DNA from: Mycobacterium kyorinense
GTDB taxonomy: Bacteria; Actinomycetota; Actinomycetes; Mycobacteriales; Mycobacteriaceae
Direction of reading: 5' to 3'
Length of the DNA stretch: 64,000 bases
NCBI RefSeq assembly: GCF_002101735.1
Contig: NZ_LQPE01000018.1
Coordinates: 1-64,000, forward strand
Positions 29,393-39,741 of this stretch are shown here, piece after piece. Numbering within the stretch: position 1 is the first letter of the stretch; every line of letters begins with the position of its first letter. The notes beneath the pieces were generated by a model, which was not told the origin of the DNA, made no database searches, and saw only the letters and a list, made by a program, of their open reading frames with translations. Both the position numbers and the translations under genes were made by a program.

Positions 29393-29871
29393 AGCGGCTG
29401 GTGATCTTGAGTGTTTTCGGCGTCATCGGCGTCGAGTTGGCCGCGCTGTCGGTGCACGATCGCCGGTTCGTGCTGTGGATCTCGGGTGGGGCGGTGGCGT
29501 TCGCCTTGCTCAACATCCGCCGATTCCTGGCCCACGACATCGAGGCGGCGCCGGATACGGCTGCCGACGCACTGGGGAAGCCGTTGCGTGACTGGCTTTC
29601 CCGCACCGAGACGTTGATCCGCTGGTCGGACTCCACCCGCGCCGATTGGGACCGCCACCTGCGGCCGATATTGGCGCGGCGGTTCGAAATAACCACGGGG
29701 CAAAAGCAATCCAAGGATCCGGAAGCTTTTCACGCCACCGGTCGCATGCTCTTCGGCCCGCAACTGTGGTCCTTGATCGATCCCAACAACGTCGCGCAAT
29801 CCGGTGGGCACGAACCGGGGCCGGGCCGGGCGGCACTCGAGGAAATACTGCAACGGTTGGAGCAGGTATGA
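29389..29871 (+). CDS. Small membrane protein of the MoxR operon, Rv3165c-like
   Basis: A 160-aa protein with two N-terminal membrane helices (VILSVFGVIGVELAAL and VLWISGGAVAFALLNI) followed by a soluble helical domain of about 100 residues (WDRHLRPILARRFEI). Same length and place as Rv3165c. No known function. Coupled on both sides through ATGA overlaps, so it is expected in fixed ratio with the DUF4129 protein and the MoxR ATPase. Confidence 0.75.
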   Translation: MKRLVILSVFGVIGVELAALSVHDRRFVLWISGGAVAFALLNIRRFLAHDIEAAPDTAADALGKPLRDWLSRTETLIRWSDSTRADWDRHLRPILARRFEITTGQKQSKDPEAFHATGRMLFGPQLWSLIDPNNVAQSGGHEPGPGRAALEEILQRLEQV

Positions 29872-30827
29872 CGATGCCGGCTGAGGTCACCACGGCTCGC
29901 TGCGAGGCAGTGCTCGACGAGATCGAGCGTGTGGTGGTCGGAAAGCGTTCCGCGCTCACGCTGATCCTCACCACGGTGCTCGCGCGGGGTCACGTGCTCA
30001 TCGAGGACCTGCCCGGCCTCGGCAAGACGCTGATCGCCCGGTCCTTCGCCGCCGCGCTTGGTCTCGATTTCACCCGCGTGCAGTTCACGCCCGATCTGCT
30101 GCCGGCCGACCTGCTCGGCTCGACCGTCTACGACATGCAGTCCGGACGCTTCGAGTTCCGCGCCGGACCGATCTTCACCAACCTGCTGCTCGCCGACGAG
30201 ATCAACCGCACACCACCCAAGACCCAGGCGGCATTGCTCGAGGCGATGGCCGAAGGACAGGTCAGCATCGACGGTGAAACCCACCGGCTGCCAACGCCGT
30301 TCATCGTCTTGGCCACCGACAACCCGATCGAGTACGAAGGCACCTATCCATTGCCGGAGGCGCAGCTGGATCGCTTCGCGGTTCGGCTGGAACTGCGCTA
30401 CCTCTCCGAGCGCGACGAGACGTCGATGTTGCGCCGCCGGCTGGACCGCGGATCAACCGAGCCGACGGTGAACCAGGTCGTCGACGCCCATGACCTGCTG
30501 GCCATGCGCGAATCGGTGGAACAGGTCAGCGTGCACGAGGACGTCCTGCACTATGTGGTGTCGTTGGCGAACGCGACCCGGCATCACCCCCAGGTTGCGG
30601 TCGGAGCCAGCCCCCGTGCGGAGCTCGATCTGGTGCAACTGGCCCGCGCCCGTGCGCTGCTGCTTGGCCGCGACTACGTGATTCCCGAGGATGTCAAGGC
30701 GCTCGCGGTTCCGGCTGTGGCGCACCGGATCACGCTTCGCCCCGAGATGTGGGTGCGACGAATCCTGGGCTCGGACATCATCGAAGAACTGCTGCGCCGC
30801 CTGCCGGTTCCGCGGGCCCGGCCGTGA
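29868..30827 (+). CDS. moxR3: MoxR-family AAA+ ATPase (moxR3-like)
   Basis: A 319-aa AAA+ ATPase of the MoxR branch. LPGLGKT (about 48-54) is Walker A and LADEINRTPPKTQAALLEAM (about 107-126) is Walker B plus the MoxR-specific stretch; sensor 1 is in FIVLATDNPIEYEG. MoxR proteins act as chaperones that load or activate VWA/DUF58 partners and enzymes. It matches Rv3164c. The frame is open upstream, but the ATG overlapping the previous stop gives the family length. Confidence 0.9.
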   Translation: MTMPAEVTTARCEAVLDEIERVVVGKRSALTLILTTVLARGHVLIEDLPGLGKTLIARSFAAALGLDFTRVQFTPDLLPADLLGSTVYDMQSGRFEFRAGPIFTNLLLADEINRTPPKTQAALLEAMAEGQVSIDGETHRLPTPFIVLATDNPIEYEGTYPLPEAQLDRFAVRLELRYLSERDETSMLRRRLDRGSTEPTVNQVVDAHDLLAMRESVEQVSVHEDVLHYVVSLANATRHHPQVAVGASPRAELDLVQLARARALLLGRDYVIPEDVKALAVPAVAHRITLRPEMWVRRILGSDIIEELLRRLPVPRARP

Positions 30828-32077
30828 CCCGATCGCACGAAGTCCAGTTGCGTTGGCGCGCTTCGCGGCTGACGCGGGCACTGGCTACAGGTGCGGGGGT
30901 GGCGCTGGCCGTCGCGCTGATCGGGTCGCGCTGGCAGCTGCTGGCGTTCGCGGCGCCGCTGCTCGGCGTGCTGAGTTCGATCGGATGGCAGCGGCCGCTG
31001 CCGAAGGTTCGGGTGCAGGCCGAGCTCAGTTCGCAGCGATGCTTCGAAACTGAGCAGACACAGGTGGACGTGTCGGCGGCGACGGAAAGCCCCGGCGTGG
31101 CAGTGGATCTGCGCGTGGCGGTCGTGGAGGGCATGCGTTTGAAGGTGCTTGATCGCAGCTCCCGCCAACGAGAGACGGTGGCCGCGACGGCCGACCGCTG
31201 GGGTCGCTACCCGATCCGGGCCACCGTCGACGTCGTCGCGCACGGTGGGTTGGTGGCGGGAACGGCGACCGCGGATGCCGCACACGTCACCGTGTTTCCG
31301 CTGGCGCCACCGCAATCGACGCCGATTCCGCAGACCGAGCTGCTGGATCGCATCGGCACCCATCTCACCCGGCACATCGGCAGCGGCGTCGAATACGCCG
31401 ACATCCGCGCATACGTGCCCGGCGACCAACTGCGCACGGTCAACTGGGCGGTGAGCGCGCGCCGCGGCCGCCTGCACGTCACCCAGCGGTTGACCGATCG
31501 AGCCGCCGACGTGGTGGTGCTCGTCGACACCTATCCGCAACCGCCGGGCCCCGCAACCGACGCCACCGAGCGCATTGTGCGCGGCGCCGCTCAGGTTGTG
31601 CAGACGGCGCTGCGCAACGGCGACCGGGCCGGCATCGTGGCACTGGGCGGCCGCCAGCCGCGCTGGCTGGGTGCCGACATCGGCCAGCGGCAGTTCTATC
31701 GCGTGCTCGACACCGTGCTCGGCTCCGGCGACGAATACGAATCCACCACAGGCACTCTCGCTCCCCGCGCCGCGGTTCCGCCGGGTTCGATCATCGTTGC
31801 ATTCTCCACGCTGCTCGACACCGAGTTCGCGCTGGCGCTGATCGACTTGCGCAAACGCGGCCACCTGGTGGTGGCGGTCGACGTCCTGCAGGGCTCGCCG
31901 CTCGGCGACCATCAGGATCCGCTGATCGGCCGGCTGTGGGCGTTGCAGCGGTCGGCGATGTATCGCGACATGGCCACTATCGGTGTCGACGTGGTGCCTT
32001 GGCAGCCTGACCGCACGCTGGACCAGTCGATGCACGCGGTGCCCGATCGGCGCCGGCCGGTGACGGGACGCCGATGA
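30824..32077 (+). CDS. DUF58 protein of the MoxR operon, Rv3163c-like
   Basis: A 417-aa protein with a pair of N-terminal hydrophobic helices (about 15-55), a beta-rich region, and the DUF58 domain with its hallmark YADIRAYVPGDQLRTVNWAVSARRGRLHV (about 190-220), followed by a VWA-like part (VVVLVDTYPQPPG) where the MIDAS motif is only partly kept. It is the usual partner of MoxR. Its GTG overlaps the moxR stop (GTGA). Confidence 0.85.
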   Translation: MTRSHEVQLRWRASRLTRALATGAGVALAVALIGSRWQLLAFAAPLLGVLSSIGWQRPLPKVRVQAELSSQRCFETEQTQVDVSAATESPGVAVDLRVAVVEGMRLKVLDRSSRQRETVAATADRWGRYPIRATVDVVAHGGLVAGTATADAAHVTVFPLAPPQSTPIPQTELLDRIGTHLTRHIGSGVEYADIRAYVPGDQLRTVNWAVSARRGRLHVTQRLTDRAADVVVLVDTYPQPPGPATDATERIVRGAAQVVQTALRNGDRAGIVALGGRQPRWLGADIGQRQFYRVLDTVLGSGDEYESTTGTLAPRAAVPPGSIIVAFSTLLDTEFALALIDLRKRGHLVVAVDVLQGSPLGDHQDPLIGRLWALQRSAMYRDMATIGVDVVPWQPDRTLDQSMHAVPDRRRPVTGRR

Positions 32078-32565
32078 CGGTCCGCATCCTCTCGATCGCC
32101 TGCGGCTTGTTGATGGTGGCCGCCGTCGGTGTCGGGACGGACGACCAGGCATTGATCGCCGCGATGTTGGCCGCGGCAGCGGTGTTGGGCGGAGCGGTGT
32201 TTCGGCCCGCGGCGACCCTGGCGGTGCTTCTGACGGTCGCGGTCATCGTCCTGACCAATCCCGCGCCCTCCATCGCGGCGGTGTCGGGCCTCGCCGCAGC
32301 CGGATATCTGGTGCTTCGGCATACCGCCGACACCGTCGTTGGTCTCGACGGCGTCAGCGCTGCCAGCATCGTTGGGGCCGTGGGGTTTACGCTCGCCGGT
32401 TTGGTCGCCACCGCGTTCCCGCTGGAATTGCCGTGGTTGCCGCTGGCCGCGCCGCTGGCCATCTTGGCGATCTACGTGGTGGCCATCCGCCCGTTCACGA
32501 GCGATCGGGCGGGGGCGGATCGGGGTCGCCGCGCAGAAGCTCCTCCGGATGGTGGGCGTGGTTGA
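32074..32565 (+). CDS. Integral membrane protein, Rv3162c-like
   Basis: A 163-aa protein that is nearly all membrane helices (about five, residues 1-145) with a short charged tail. Position and size match Rv3162c. The function is unknown; with the rest of the operon it may form a membrane complex serviced by MoxR. It overlaps DUF58 by 4 nt, and its last 71 bp overlap the convergent HNH gene. Confidence 0.72.
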   Translation: MTVRILSIACGLLMVAAVGVGTDDQALIAAMLAAAAVLGGAVFRPAATLAVLLTVAVIVLTNPAPSIAAVSGLAAAGYLVLRHTADTVVGLDGVSAASIVGAVGFTLAGLVATAFPLELPWLPLAAPLAILAIYVVAIRPFTSDRAGADRGRRAEAPPDGGRG

Positions 32566-33871
32566 TTTCGGGCGGGCCGGTGCCGTCGGTCCAGCCGAGG
32601 CGGCCGTTCTCCGTGACGACAGTGTGCATATCGCCGCGGCTGGTTACGCCATGGTCACCGCCGCAGGCGAAGTGCAGCTTGTCGGCGTCGGTGCGGCCGC
32701 CGCGAGCCCAGTCCGGTGAATGGTGAACCTCGCAGCGATAGCCGGGAACCAGGCAGTTGGGGCGCGTGCAGCCGCGGTCACGCGCGTAGCAGATCAGTCG
32801 CTGGTCGGCGGTCGCGACGCGTCTCTGCCGGCCCAGATACAGCGGCCGCTTGATGTGGTCGTCGAACACCGCCAGGTAGTGAATCGCATTGGCGGCCATG
32901 CGGATCAGGTCGCGCATCGGCAGCCGGGAGCCGCCGCCGGTTCGCGCGGGCGCCGGCATCGGGATCGACGGATCGTGGAATGCATGCGCGGCGCGGTCCA
33001 GTTCGCCCAGCGTGGTGGTGATGACCACGGTGACGGGATGGCCGCGATGCAGACCGAGCCCGCCGGAAGCGATGGCGGTTCGCAGCGCGAGCTTGAATGC
33101 GTCGTGGCAGCGCTGGGCCGGAGTGCGATCGTCGCGCGCTTCGGGGTCGCTGCCCTCGGGTTGGTGACGGCCGGGCCGCACGGCCGCTTCGATCGCCTCG
33201 AAATAGGCGCGCGCCTCCGGGTCGAGCATTCCCGATAGCCGCGACATCCCGTCGGGTCCCTGCGAGCCGAGATGCAACCCACGGCGCCGAGCACGATCCT
33301 CGTCGGTGAAGTTGCCATCCGGATTGAGATGGTCCGCGATGACCTCGCCGATCTTGGCGACGATCCCGGCATCGGATTTCGACGCCTCCCGGACCAGCCT
33401 GCGCTCGGCCTTGGCCACGTCTGTGGGGGCTACCGAGGCGGGCAGCACGTCGACCGCCCGGCACACCGCGCGAATGTGGTCTTCACCGACTGCGCCGGCC
33501 TCGACTGCGGCGGCCAACTCGGGTAGCTCCGGCGGCACCGGCGGCCCGGTCAACGACCGGCGCGGCCGAATTCGGGCCGCGAGTTTGAAGCGGCGGGTGA
33601 TCTCGTTCGGCGTGATGCGCAGCCGCTTCCACAGCGTCGCGCGCACTTGTGCGGTGGACTCGCACTCGTCGGGCGGGTCGGCGATCTGGCCGAAATACCG
33701 GTACATCAGCCCGCGGTTGGTGCGCTCCTGGGTCTCCAACCGCTCCGCGACGTCGACGCGAAAGGCGTTGCCCACCACGTGCGACGACGTTTCACGCAGC
33801 TCCTCATGGGCAGCGTCGATCGCATCAAGAGCGGCGCTGATGCGCTCCCGTGCCTCCTCCGCTGAACCCAT
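32495..33871 (-). CDS. 13E12-family (DUF222) HNH endonuclease-like protein
   Basis: A 458-aa member of the mycobacterial 13E12 repeat family. DUF222 fills most of the N-terminal part, and the C-terminus has an HNH motif: CTRPNCLVPGYRCEVHH...GGRTDADKLHFACGGDH. These genes are multi-copy in mycobacteria and are thought to be nucleases linked to mobile DNA, though their function is not established. The ATG at 33871 is preferred because the upstream frame is low-complexity. It converges on the MoxR operon. Confidence 0.83.
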   Translation of the reverse strand: MGSAEEARERISAALDAIDAAHEELRETSSHVVGNAFRVDVAERLETQERTNRGLMYRYFGQIADPPDECESTAQVRATLWKRLRITPNEITRRFKLAARIRPRRSLTGPPVPPELPELAAAVEAGAVGEDHIRAVCRAVDVLPASVAPTDVAKAERRLVREASKSDAGIVAKIGEVIADHLNPDGNFTDEDRARRRGLHLGSQGPDGMSRLSGMLDPEARAYFEAIEAAVRPGRHQPEGSDPEARDDRTPAQRCHDAFKLALRTAIASGGLGLHRGHPVTVVITTTLGELDRAAHAFHDPSIPMPAPARTGGGSRLPMRDLIRMAANAIHYLAVFDDHIKRPLYLGRQRRVATADQRLICYARDRGCTRPNCLVPGYRCEVHHSPDWARGGRTDADKLHFACGGDHGVTSRGDMHTVVTENGRLGWTDGTGPPEINHAHHPEELLRGDPDPPPPDRS

Positions 33872-33962
33872 AACGGCGACGCTATGAAGGCACGCTGACA
33901 AGCAAGCCATCCGCGAAGACCCCCACGGCAGACCTGTAGATGAAAACCCAACTGTGGAGAAA

Positions 33963-34724
33963 TCAGCCGCGGATTTGCCGGCGATTGCGTTCGCTGATCT
34001 CGGCGTAGCGGGCACCGAGATCTGTGGTGTCCGACAGCGCAGCGGAGATCGCCTGTTCCGCTGCCAGCGCCGGATCGGTCACCGGGACAGCCCCAGAAAC
34101 GTAAATGTCTTTGAGCCCGGCCATGATTGGCGCCGCCACTTCGGCGATCTGGCCGGCCAAATCGACGGCACGCGCCAGCAGCCGCTCGTGCGCGACGACC
34201 TCGGTCACCAGCCCGATCTGCAACGCGCGCGCCCCGTCGATCACCTCGCCGGTCATCGACAGTCGGCGCGCCATCGCCGTGCCGACCAACTGCGGCAGCC
34301 GTGCCGTCATCCCGCCGCCGGGCAAGATGCCCACCCGCGCGTGGGTGTCGGCGAACACCGCGCGCTCCGAGGCGATCAGGAAATCGCAACCCAACGCCAT
34401 CTCCAGCCCGCCGGTGAACACCGGGCCGTTGATCGCGCCCACGACCGGCTTGCGCATCTCGGCCACCCGGGTGATGCAGTTGTGCGTCTGGTAGCGCTCG
34501 AAATACGCCGACCCCTCACGTTGCGCCTGTTTCAAATCGACCCCGGCGCAAAACGCCGGATCAACCCCGGTAAGGACCAACGCCCGCACCGACGAATCGG
34601 CATCGGCCTCGTTCAATGCCACGAATAACGCTTCAATCAGCTTACTGTTCAACGCGTTTCGCGCCTCGGGGCGGTTCAGGGTGAGCACCCGCACCGCGCC
34701 GACGTCGTCGCGAAGAACGGTCAT
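33963..34724 (-). CDS. Enoyl-CoA hydratase/isomerase family protein
   Basis: A 253-aa crotonase-fold protein. The oxyanion-hole regions DPAFCAGVDLKQ (about 56-67) and INGPVFTGGLEMALGCD (about 99-115) are clear; one expected catalytic glutamate seems present in THARVGILPGGG only as a neighbouring position, so a hydratase activity is probable but not certain. Its ATG overlaps the nuoN stop (ATGA), making it the last gene of the nuo operon here. In M. tuberculosis nuoN is not followed by such a gene, as far as I recall. Confidence 0.82.
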   Translation of the reverse strand: MTVLRDDVGAVRVLTLNRPEARNALNSKLIEALFVALNEADADSSVRALVLTGVDPAFCAGVDLKQAQREGSAYFERYQTHNCITRVAEMRKPVVGAINGPVFTGGLEMALGCDFLIASERAVFADTHARVGILPGGGMTARLPQLVGTAMARRLSMTGEVIDGARALQIGLVTEVVAHERLLARAVDLAGQIAEVAAPIMAGLKDIYVSGAVPVTDPALAAEQAISAALSDTTDLGARYAEISERNRRQIRG

Positions 34725-36307
34725 CTCACCAATTGGGCTGCCTGCTCGGCCAGATCGAGCAGCGGCTGCGGAACGACACCGAGCAAGATGGTGACCGCCG
34801 CGCACACCGCGATCGCCGCCTTGCTCCAGAAGCTCGGCATGACGACGTGCAGCTCCTCGACCGGCGGCTCGGTGAAGAACATCAGCACGATCACCCGCAC
34901 ATAGAAGTAGGCGGCCACACCGCTGGCAATCACACCGATGATCACCAACGGCACCGCACCGCCCTGCGCCGCCGCCTTGAACACCGCGAACTTGCTGACG
35001 AACCCACTCGTCAACGGAATACCGGCGAAAGCCAACAGGAACATCGAAAACAACAGGCCCACCACGGGATAACGCCGCCCCAGGCCGCCCCACCGGGACA
35101 TCGACGCGTTCTCCTCGCCGTTGGTACCGCGGACCAGTCCGACGACCGCAAACGCACCGATTGTGCTGAAGCTGTAGGCCACCAGGTAGAACATCGTCGA
35201 CGAGACACCGGCCGGAATGTCGGCGATCACGCCGGTGAGGATGAACCCGACGTGCGCCACCGACGAGTAGGCCAGCATGCGCTTGACGTCGTTCTGGTTG
35301 ATCGCGGTGACGGTGCCGACCACCATGGTCAGGATCGAAATCGCCCACAGCACAGGGCGCCACTGGTCGTGCAGCGGCGGCAGCGCGACGTAGACGACAC
35401 GCAGCAGCGCACCGAACGCCGCCACCTTGGTGGCCGCCGCCATGAATCCGGTGATGGGCGTCGGCGCGCCCTGATACACATCCGGAATCCAGGAATGGAA
35501 CGGGACGGCGCCCACCTTGAACAACAGACCCACCGCCAACAGCGCCACCCCGACCAGCGCAAGAGAGTCGTCGGGGTGCTTTGCCAGCGTGTCGGCAATA
35601 CCCGGCAGGTTCAGCGTGCCGGTCGCGCCGTAGAGGAGCGCCACGCCGTAGAGGAAGAACGCCGACGAGAACGCGCCCAGCAGAAAGTATTTCAGCCCCG
35701 CCTCCTGCGACACCAGCCGGCGGTGGCGGGCCAGCCCGCAGAGCAGGTACAGCGGAAGTGACAAAACCTCCAGCGCGACGAACATCGTCAACAAGTCGTT
35801 GGCGGCGGGGAACACCAGCATGCCGCCGACGGCCAGCATCGTCAGCGGGAAGACCTCGGTCTGGGTGGCCCCGGCCTGGGCCGCGTGCCGCTCGCCCACA
35901 CTGTCGGGCACCGCCGACGCCTGCGGGGTGAACGAATCCAGCCCGGCCGCAACGGCTGTGGCCGCACCGGGCCCGACGGGCACGGTGTCTGCGCTGCGAC
36001 GTTCGGCGATGAAGATGACGGCCATCACCGAGACAAGCAAGATCGTCCCCTGCAACAACAGGGTCGGGCCGTCGATGGCCAGCGCGCGCAGCACCGCGGT
36101 CTCACCCGACGGCGGGGTCCGGCGGGCCACCGCGATCACTGCGACGAATGCGGCCACCAGCCCGGCGAGCGCCAGCACCACCTGTGTGCCGTAGCGGAAG
36201 CGCCGCGGCACGAACGCTTCGGCCAGCACGCCGGCCACCGCGACCCCGAACACGATCAGCATTGGGGAAAGCAGGACGTACTCGACGTTGGGGGTGGGCA
36301 TGCTCAT
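34721..36307 (-). CDS. nuoN: NADH-quinone oxidoreductase subunit N
   Basis: A 528-aa antiporter-like proton-channel subunit of complex I with about 14 membrane helices. The core holds EVLSLPLYLL, the conserved lysines in LFKVGAVPFHSWIPDVYQGAP and the NDVKRMLAYSSVAHVG signature. An extra loop (about 95-155, alanine/threonine-rich) resembles that of other actinobacterial NuoN. Start ATG overlaps the nuoM stop. A much longer open frame continues into nuoM out of register and is not coding. Confidence 0.93.
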   Translation of the reverse strand: MSMPTPNVEYVLLSPMLIVFGVAVAGVLAEAFVPRRFRYGTQVVLALAGLVAAFVAVIAVARRTPPSGETAVLRALAIDGPTLLLQGTILLVSVMAVIFIAERRSADTVPVGPGAATAVAAGLDSFTPQASAVPDSVGERHAAQAGATQTEVFPLTMLAVGGMLVFPAANDLLTMFVALEVLSLPLYLLCGLARHRRLVSQEAGLKYFLLGAFSSAFFLYGVALLYGATGTLNLPGIADTLAKHPDDSLALVGVALLAVGLLFKVGAVPFHSWIPDVYQGAPTPITGFMAAATKVAAFGALLRVVYVALPPLHDQWRPVLWAISILTMVVGTVTAINQNDVKRMLAYSSVAHVGFILTGVIADIPAGVSSTMFYLVAYSFSTIGAFAVVGLVRGTNGEENASMSRWGGLGRRYPVVGLLFSMFLLAFAGIPLTSGFVSKFAVFKAAAQGGAVPLVIIGVIASGVAAYFYVRVIVLMFFTEPPVEELHVVMPSFWSKAAIAVCAAVTILLGVVPQPLLDLAEQAAQLVR

Positions 36308-37869
36308 CGGTGCGGCCCTTCGACTTTCACGGCAACCGTCGGCACCGTCGGCGCGGGATCGTGCTGGCCGATCGTGGTCATGGTGTGGCCGACCGCCGGA
36401 TTGATGATGTCCAGCACGGGTTTCGGATACAAGCCGAGCAGCACCAGCAGGACGATCAGGGGCGCGACGACGACGACCTCGCGCGGAACCAAGTCGCGGA
36501 TCTTTTCGTTGCCGTCGCGTACGGGCCCGGTCATCACCCGCTGGTAGAGCCACAGCATGTACACCGACGACAGCACCAGCGCGGTGGAACCGAATGCGGC
36601 AGCCACCCAGTAGCGGTTGAAAGTGCCGATCAGGACCAGGAATTCGCTGATGAACGGCGCCAGCCCGGGCAGCGACAGCGTGGCCATGGCCGCTACCAGG
36701 AACGTCCCGGCCAGCACCGGGGCCACCTTCTGCACGCCGCCGAAGGCGCTGATCGACCGGGTGCCGCGACGGGAAATCAGGAACCCCGCGATCAGGAACA
36801 CCGCGGCGGTGGACAGGCCGTGGTTGACCATGTACAGCGTCGAGCCGCTCTGCCCCTGGCTGGTCATCACGAAGATGCCCAGGATGATGAAGCCGAAGTG
36901 CGAGATCGACGTGTAGGCGATCAGCCGCATGATGTCGGTCTGGCCGATCGCCACCACCGCGCCGTAGACCACGCCGATGACCGACAGCACGACGATCAGC
37001 GGACGGAAATACGTTGATGCGTCCGGGAACAACTGCAGGCAGTAGCGCAGCATGCCGAATGTGCCGACCTTGTCCATCACCGCCATCATCAACACGGCGG
37101 TCGCCGGGGTGGACTCGACCGCGGCGTCGGGCAGCCAGCGGTGGAACGGCCACAGCGGCGCCTTGATCGCGAACGCGAACATGAAACCGAGGAACAGCGC
37201 CTTGAGCACGGCGGGATCGACACCCAGCGAACCCGACGACACGGCTGAGACAATCGAACGGAAGTCGAACGTACCCGAACCGTGCTGGGCAGTCACCACA
37301 TACAGCCCGATCACCGCGGCCAGCATGATCAGCCCGCCGAACAGGTTGTACAGCAAGAACTTCACCGCGGCCCGCGACCGATGCGCTCCTTCGCCGAAGC
37401 CGCCGATCATGAAGTACATCGGGATGAGCATCGCCTCGAAGAACACGTAGAACAGCAGCACGTCCAGCGACACCAGCGAGATCAGCACCATCGACTCGAC
37501 GGTCAGCGTCAAAGCGACGTAGCCATGCGGACCGCGGCTGCGCTCGCCGCCATCGTTCCAGCCGGCCAGCATCAGCAGCGGTACCAGCCCGGTCGTCAGC
37601 AACACCAGCACCACCGCGATGCCGTCCACACCGAGCGTGTATCCGGCGCCGAACGCCGGTATCCACGAGTGAGATTCGGTGAACTGGTAAACCGCCCCGG
37701 TGGTGTCGAATCCTGCGGTGATCACGATCGACACCGCCAGCACCGCGACGGCGACAACCAGCCCGAACCATTTGGCGAATTGGCGCCACCCGGGCGGCAT
37801 GACGATCACCAGCACGGCGCCGGCCAGTGGCAGCAGCCACAGCAGCGAAAGCCACGGGAAGCTCACCAC
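36304..37869 (-). CDS. nuoM: NADH-quinone oxidoreductase subunit M
   Basis: A 521-aa antiporter-like membrane subunit of complex I. The helix-5 glutamate lies in [21 protein letters not shown] and the lysine motif in [39 protein letters not shown] is the family signature. It pumps protons with NuoL and NuoN. The start is one of two adjacent GTG codons; the second (37866) overlaps the nuoL stop as GTGA and may be the real one. Confidence 0.93.
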   Translation of the reverse strand: MVSFPWLSLLWLLPLAGAVLVIVMPPGWRQFAKWFGLVVAVAVLAVSIVITAGFDTTGAVYQFTESHSWIPAFGAGYTLGVDGIAVVLVLLTTGLVPLLMLAGWNDGGERSRGPHGYVALTLTVESMVLISLVSLDVLLFYVFFEAMLIPMYFMIGGFGEGAHRSRAAVKFLLYNLFGGLIMLAAVIGLYVVTAQHGSGTFDFRSIVSAVSSGSLGVDPAVLKALFLGFMFAFAIKAPLWPFHRWLPDAAVESTPATAVLMMAVMDKVGTFGMLRYCLQLFPDASTYFRPLIVVLSVIGVVYGAVVAIGQTDIMRLIAYTSISHFGFIILGIFVMTSQGQSGSTLYMVNHGLSTAAVFLIAGFLISRRGTRSISAFGGVQKVAPVLAGTFLVAAMATLSLPGLAPFISEFLVLIGTFNRYWVAAAFGSTALVLSSVYMLWLYQRVMTGPVRDGNEKIRDLVPREVVVVAPLIVLLVLLGLYPKPVLDIINPAVGHTMTTIGQHDPAPTVPTVAVKVEGPHR

Positions 37870-39737
37870 AGTCGCACCGCCAGGATCGCGGCGGCGACCA
37901 GTGCCGCGCCCACGAACATCGACAATGCATAGGAGCGGGCGAACCCGGTTTGCAACCCGCGCAATCGATCCGAGGTGCGACTGACCAGTGCGGCCAGCGC
38001 GTTGACCGAGCCGTCCACGCCACGGTTGTCGATCTCGACCAGCGCGTCGGTCAGTTGCGCACCGGGGCGCATGAACACCTCCTCGTTGAAGGCATCACCG
38101 TAGAGATCTCGTCGTGCCGCGACGGTCAACACCGAGCCGGCCGGCGCGGTCTCGGGCACCGCGCGCCGCCCGTACATCAGGTACGCGACGACGACGCCGA
38201 CGCCGACGACGGCGAGGACCGCGACGCTGGTCACCCACGCCGGGGCGGCGTGAGCGGCTTCATGAATGCCGACCACCGGTTCCAGCCAGTGCTGCAGGGT
38301 GCCGCCGATTGCCAGCAGGCCGCCGGAGAACACCGAGCCGACGGCGAGCAGGATCATCGGCCAGATCATCACCCCCGGCGCCTCGTGTGGATGCGCCTCT
38401 GGCGCCCAACGCTTTTCGCCGAAGAACGTCATCAACATCACCCGGGTCATGTAGAAGGCCGTGATCCCGGCGCCCAGGACCGCCGCCGCGCCCAGCACGG
38501 CGCCGCGGAGGCCGCCGTAGCCCAGCGCGGCCTCGATGATCGCGTCCTTGGAGAAGAACCCGGCGAACGGAAACACCCCGATGATCGCCAGATAGCCCAG
38601 GCCGAAGGTGACGAACGTGACCGGCAGGACGGTGCGCAGCGCGCCGTAGCGGCGCATGTCCTGCTCGTCGTCCATGGCGTGGATCACCGCACCGGATCCG
38701 AGGAACAGCCCGGCCTTGAAGAACCCGTGGGTGAGCAGGTGCATGATCGCGAACGCGTAGCCGGCCGGGCCGAGGCCGGCGGCCAGCACCATGTAGCCGA
38801 TCTGGCTGATCGTCGAGGCCGCGAGCGCGCGCTTGATGTCGTCCTTGGCGCAGCCGATGATCGCCCCGAACAGCAGCGTGACCGCGCCGACGATCACCAC
38901 CGCGAGTTGCGCGTCGGGCGCCAGGTTGAACACCGGATTGGAACGCACGATCAAATACACACCGGCGGTCACCATCGTGGCGGCGTGGATCAGCGCCGAC
39001 ACCGGCGTCGGGCCCTCCATCGCGTCACCGAGCCAGGCCTGCAGCGGAACCTGGGCCGATTTGGCGCAGGCGCCCAACAACATCAGCAGCCCCATCGCGG
39101 CCAGCACCCCGCGGCTGGCGCCCGGTGCGGCGGCGAACACCCCGGCGAACGACAGCGTGCCGAAATTGACGAACATCAAGAACATCGCCAGCGACAGCCC
39201 GACGTCGCCGACCCGGTTCATCACGAACGCTTTCTTGGCGGCGGTGGCCGCCGTCGGCCGCTGATACCAGAAACCGATCAGCAGATACGACGCCAGACCG
39301 ACGCCTTCCCAGCCGACGTAGAGGCCCAGATAGTTGTCGGCAACCACCAGCAGCAGCATCGCCGCGAGAAACAGGTTCAGGTAGGCGAAAAACCGTCGGC
39401 GATCCGGGTCCTCGGCCATGTAGCCGATCGAGTAGATGTGGATCAACGATCCCACGCCGGTGATCAGCAACACGAAACAGATTGAGAGCTGGTCGATCTG
39501 CAGCCCGAAGTCGACCTGCAGCGCGCCGACCGGCACCCAGCTGAACAGGTTCTGGTGAATGAGCCGGTCGGTGCGGCCGACCATTTCGGCGAGCAGCACC
39601 AGGCCCACCGCGAATGCGGCCAGCGCGGCCGCGCAGCCCAGCAGATGGCCCCAGCGGTCGGTGCGCCGACCGCCCAGCAGCAAAATCAACGCGCCGGCCG
39701 CCGGCAAAGCCACGGGCAGCCAGGTGTATGCCGTCAT
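37863..39737 (-). CDS. nuoL: NADH-quinone oxidoreductase subunit L
   Basis: A 624-aa subunit at the distal end of the complex I membrane arm, carrying the long lateral helix at its C-terminus (about 530-620). [50 protein letters not shown] and [19 protein letters not shown] are diagnostic. The ATG at 39737 lies 4 nt after the nuoK stop, which decides the start over an upstream in-frame ATG. Confidence 0.94.
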   Translation of the reverse strand: MTAYTWLPVALPAAGALILLLGGRRTDRWGHLLGCAAALAAFAVGLVLLAEMVGRTDRLIHQNLFSWVPVGALQVDFGLQIDQLSICFVLLITGVGSLIHIYSIGYMAEDPDRRRFFAYLNLFLAAMLLLVVADNYLGLYVGWEGVGLASYLLIGFWYQRPTAATAAKKAFVMNRVGDVGLSLAMFLMFVNFGTLSFAGVFAAAPGASRGVLAAMGLLMLLGACAKSAQVPLQAWLGDAMEGPTPVSALIHAATMVTAGVYLIVRSNPVFNLAPDAQLAVVIVGAVTLLFGAIIGCAKDDIKRALAASTISQIGYMVLAAGLGPAGYAFAIMHLLTHGFFKAGLFLGSGAVIHAMDDEQDMRRYGALRTVLPVTFVTFGLGYLAIIGVFPFAGFFSKDAIIEAALGYGGLRGAVLGAAAVLGAGITAFYMTRVMLMTFFGEKRWAPEAHPHEAPGVMIWPMILLAVGSVFSGGLLAIGGTLQHWLEPVVGIHEAAHAAPAWVTSVAVLAVVGVGVVVAYLMYGRRAVPETAPAGSVLTVAARRDLYGDAFNEEVFMRPGAQLTDALVEIDNRGVDGSVNALAALVSRTSDRLRGLQTGFARSYALSMFVGAALVAAAILAVRLW

Positions 39738-39741
39738 GGTT

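Noticed and set aside
34721-38023. A single 1100-codon open frame spanning nuoN and much of nuoM
   Set aside because: The upstream half is out of register with the clear NuoM protein and has no family sequence. It is read-through of GC-rich DNA; NuoN starts at 36307.
37827-39485. Long plus-strand open frame opposite nuoL
   Set aside because: Composition is H/R/Q/D-rich repeats typical of the antisense of a hydrophobic protein; NuoL is unmistakable on the other strand.
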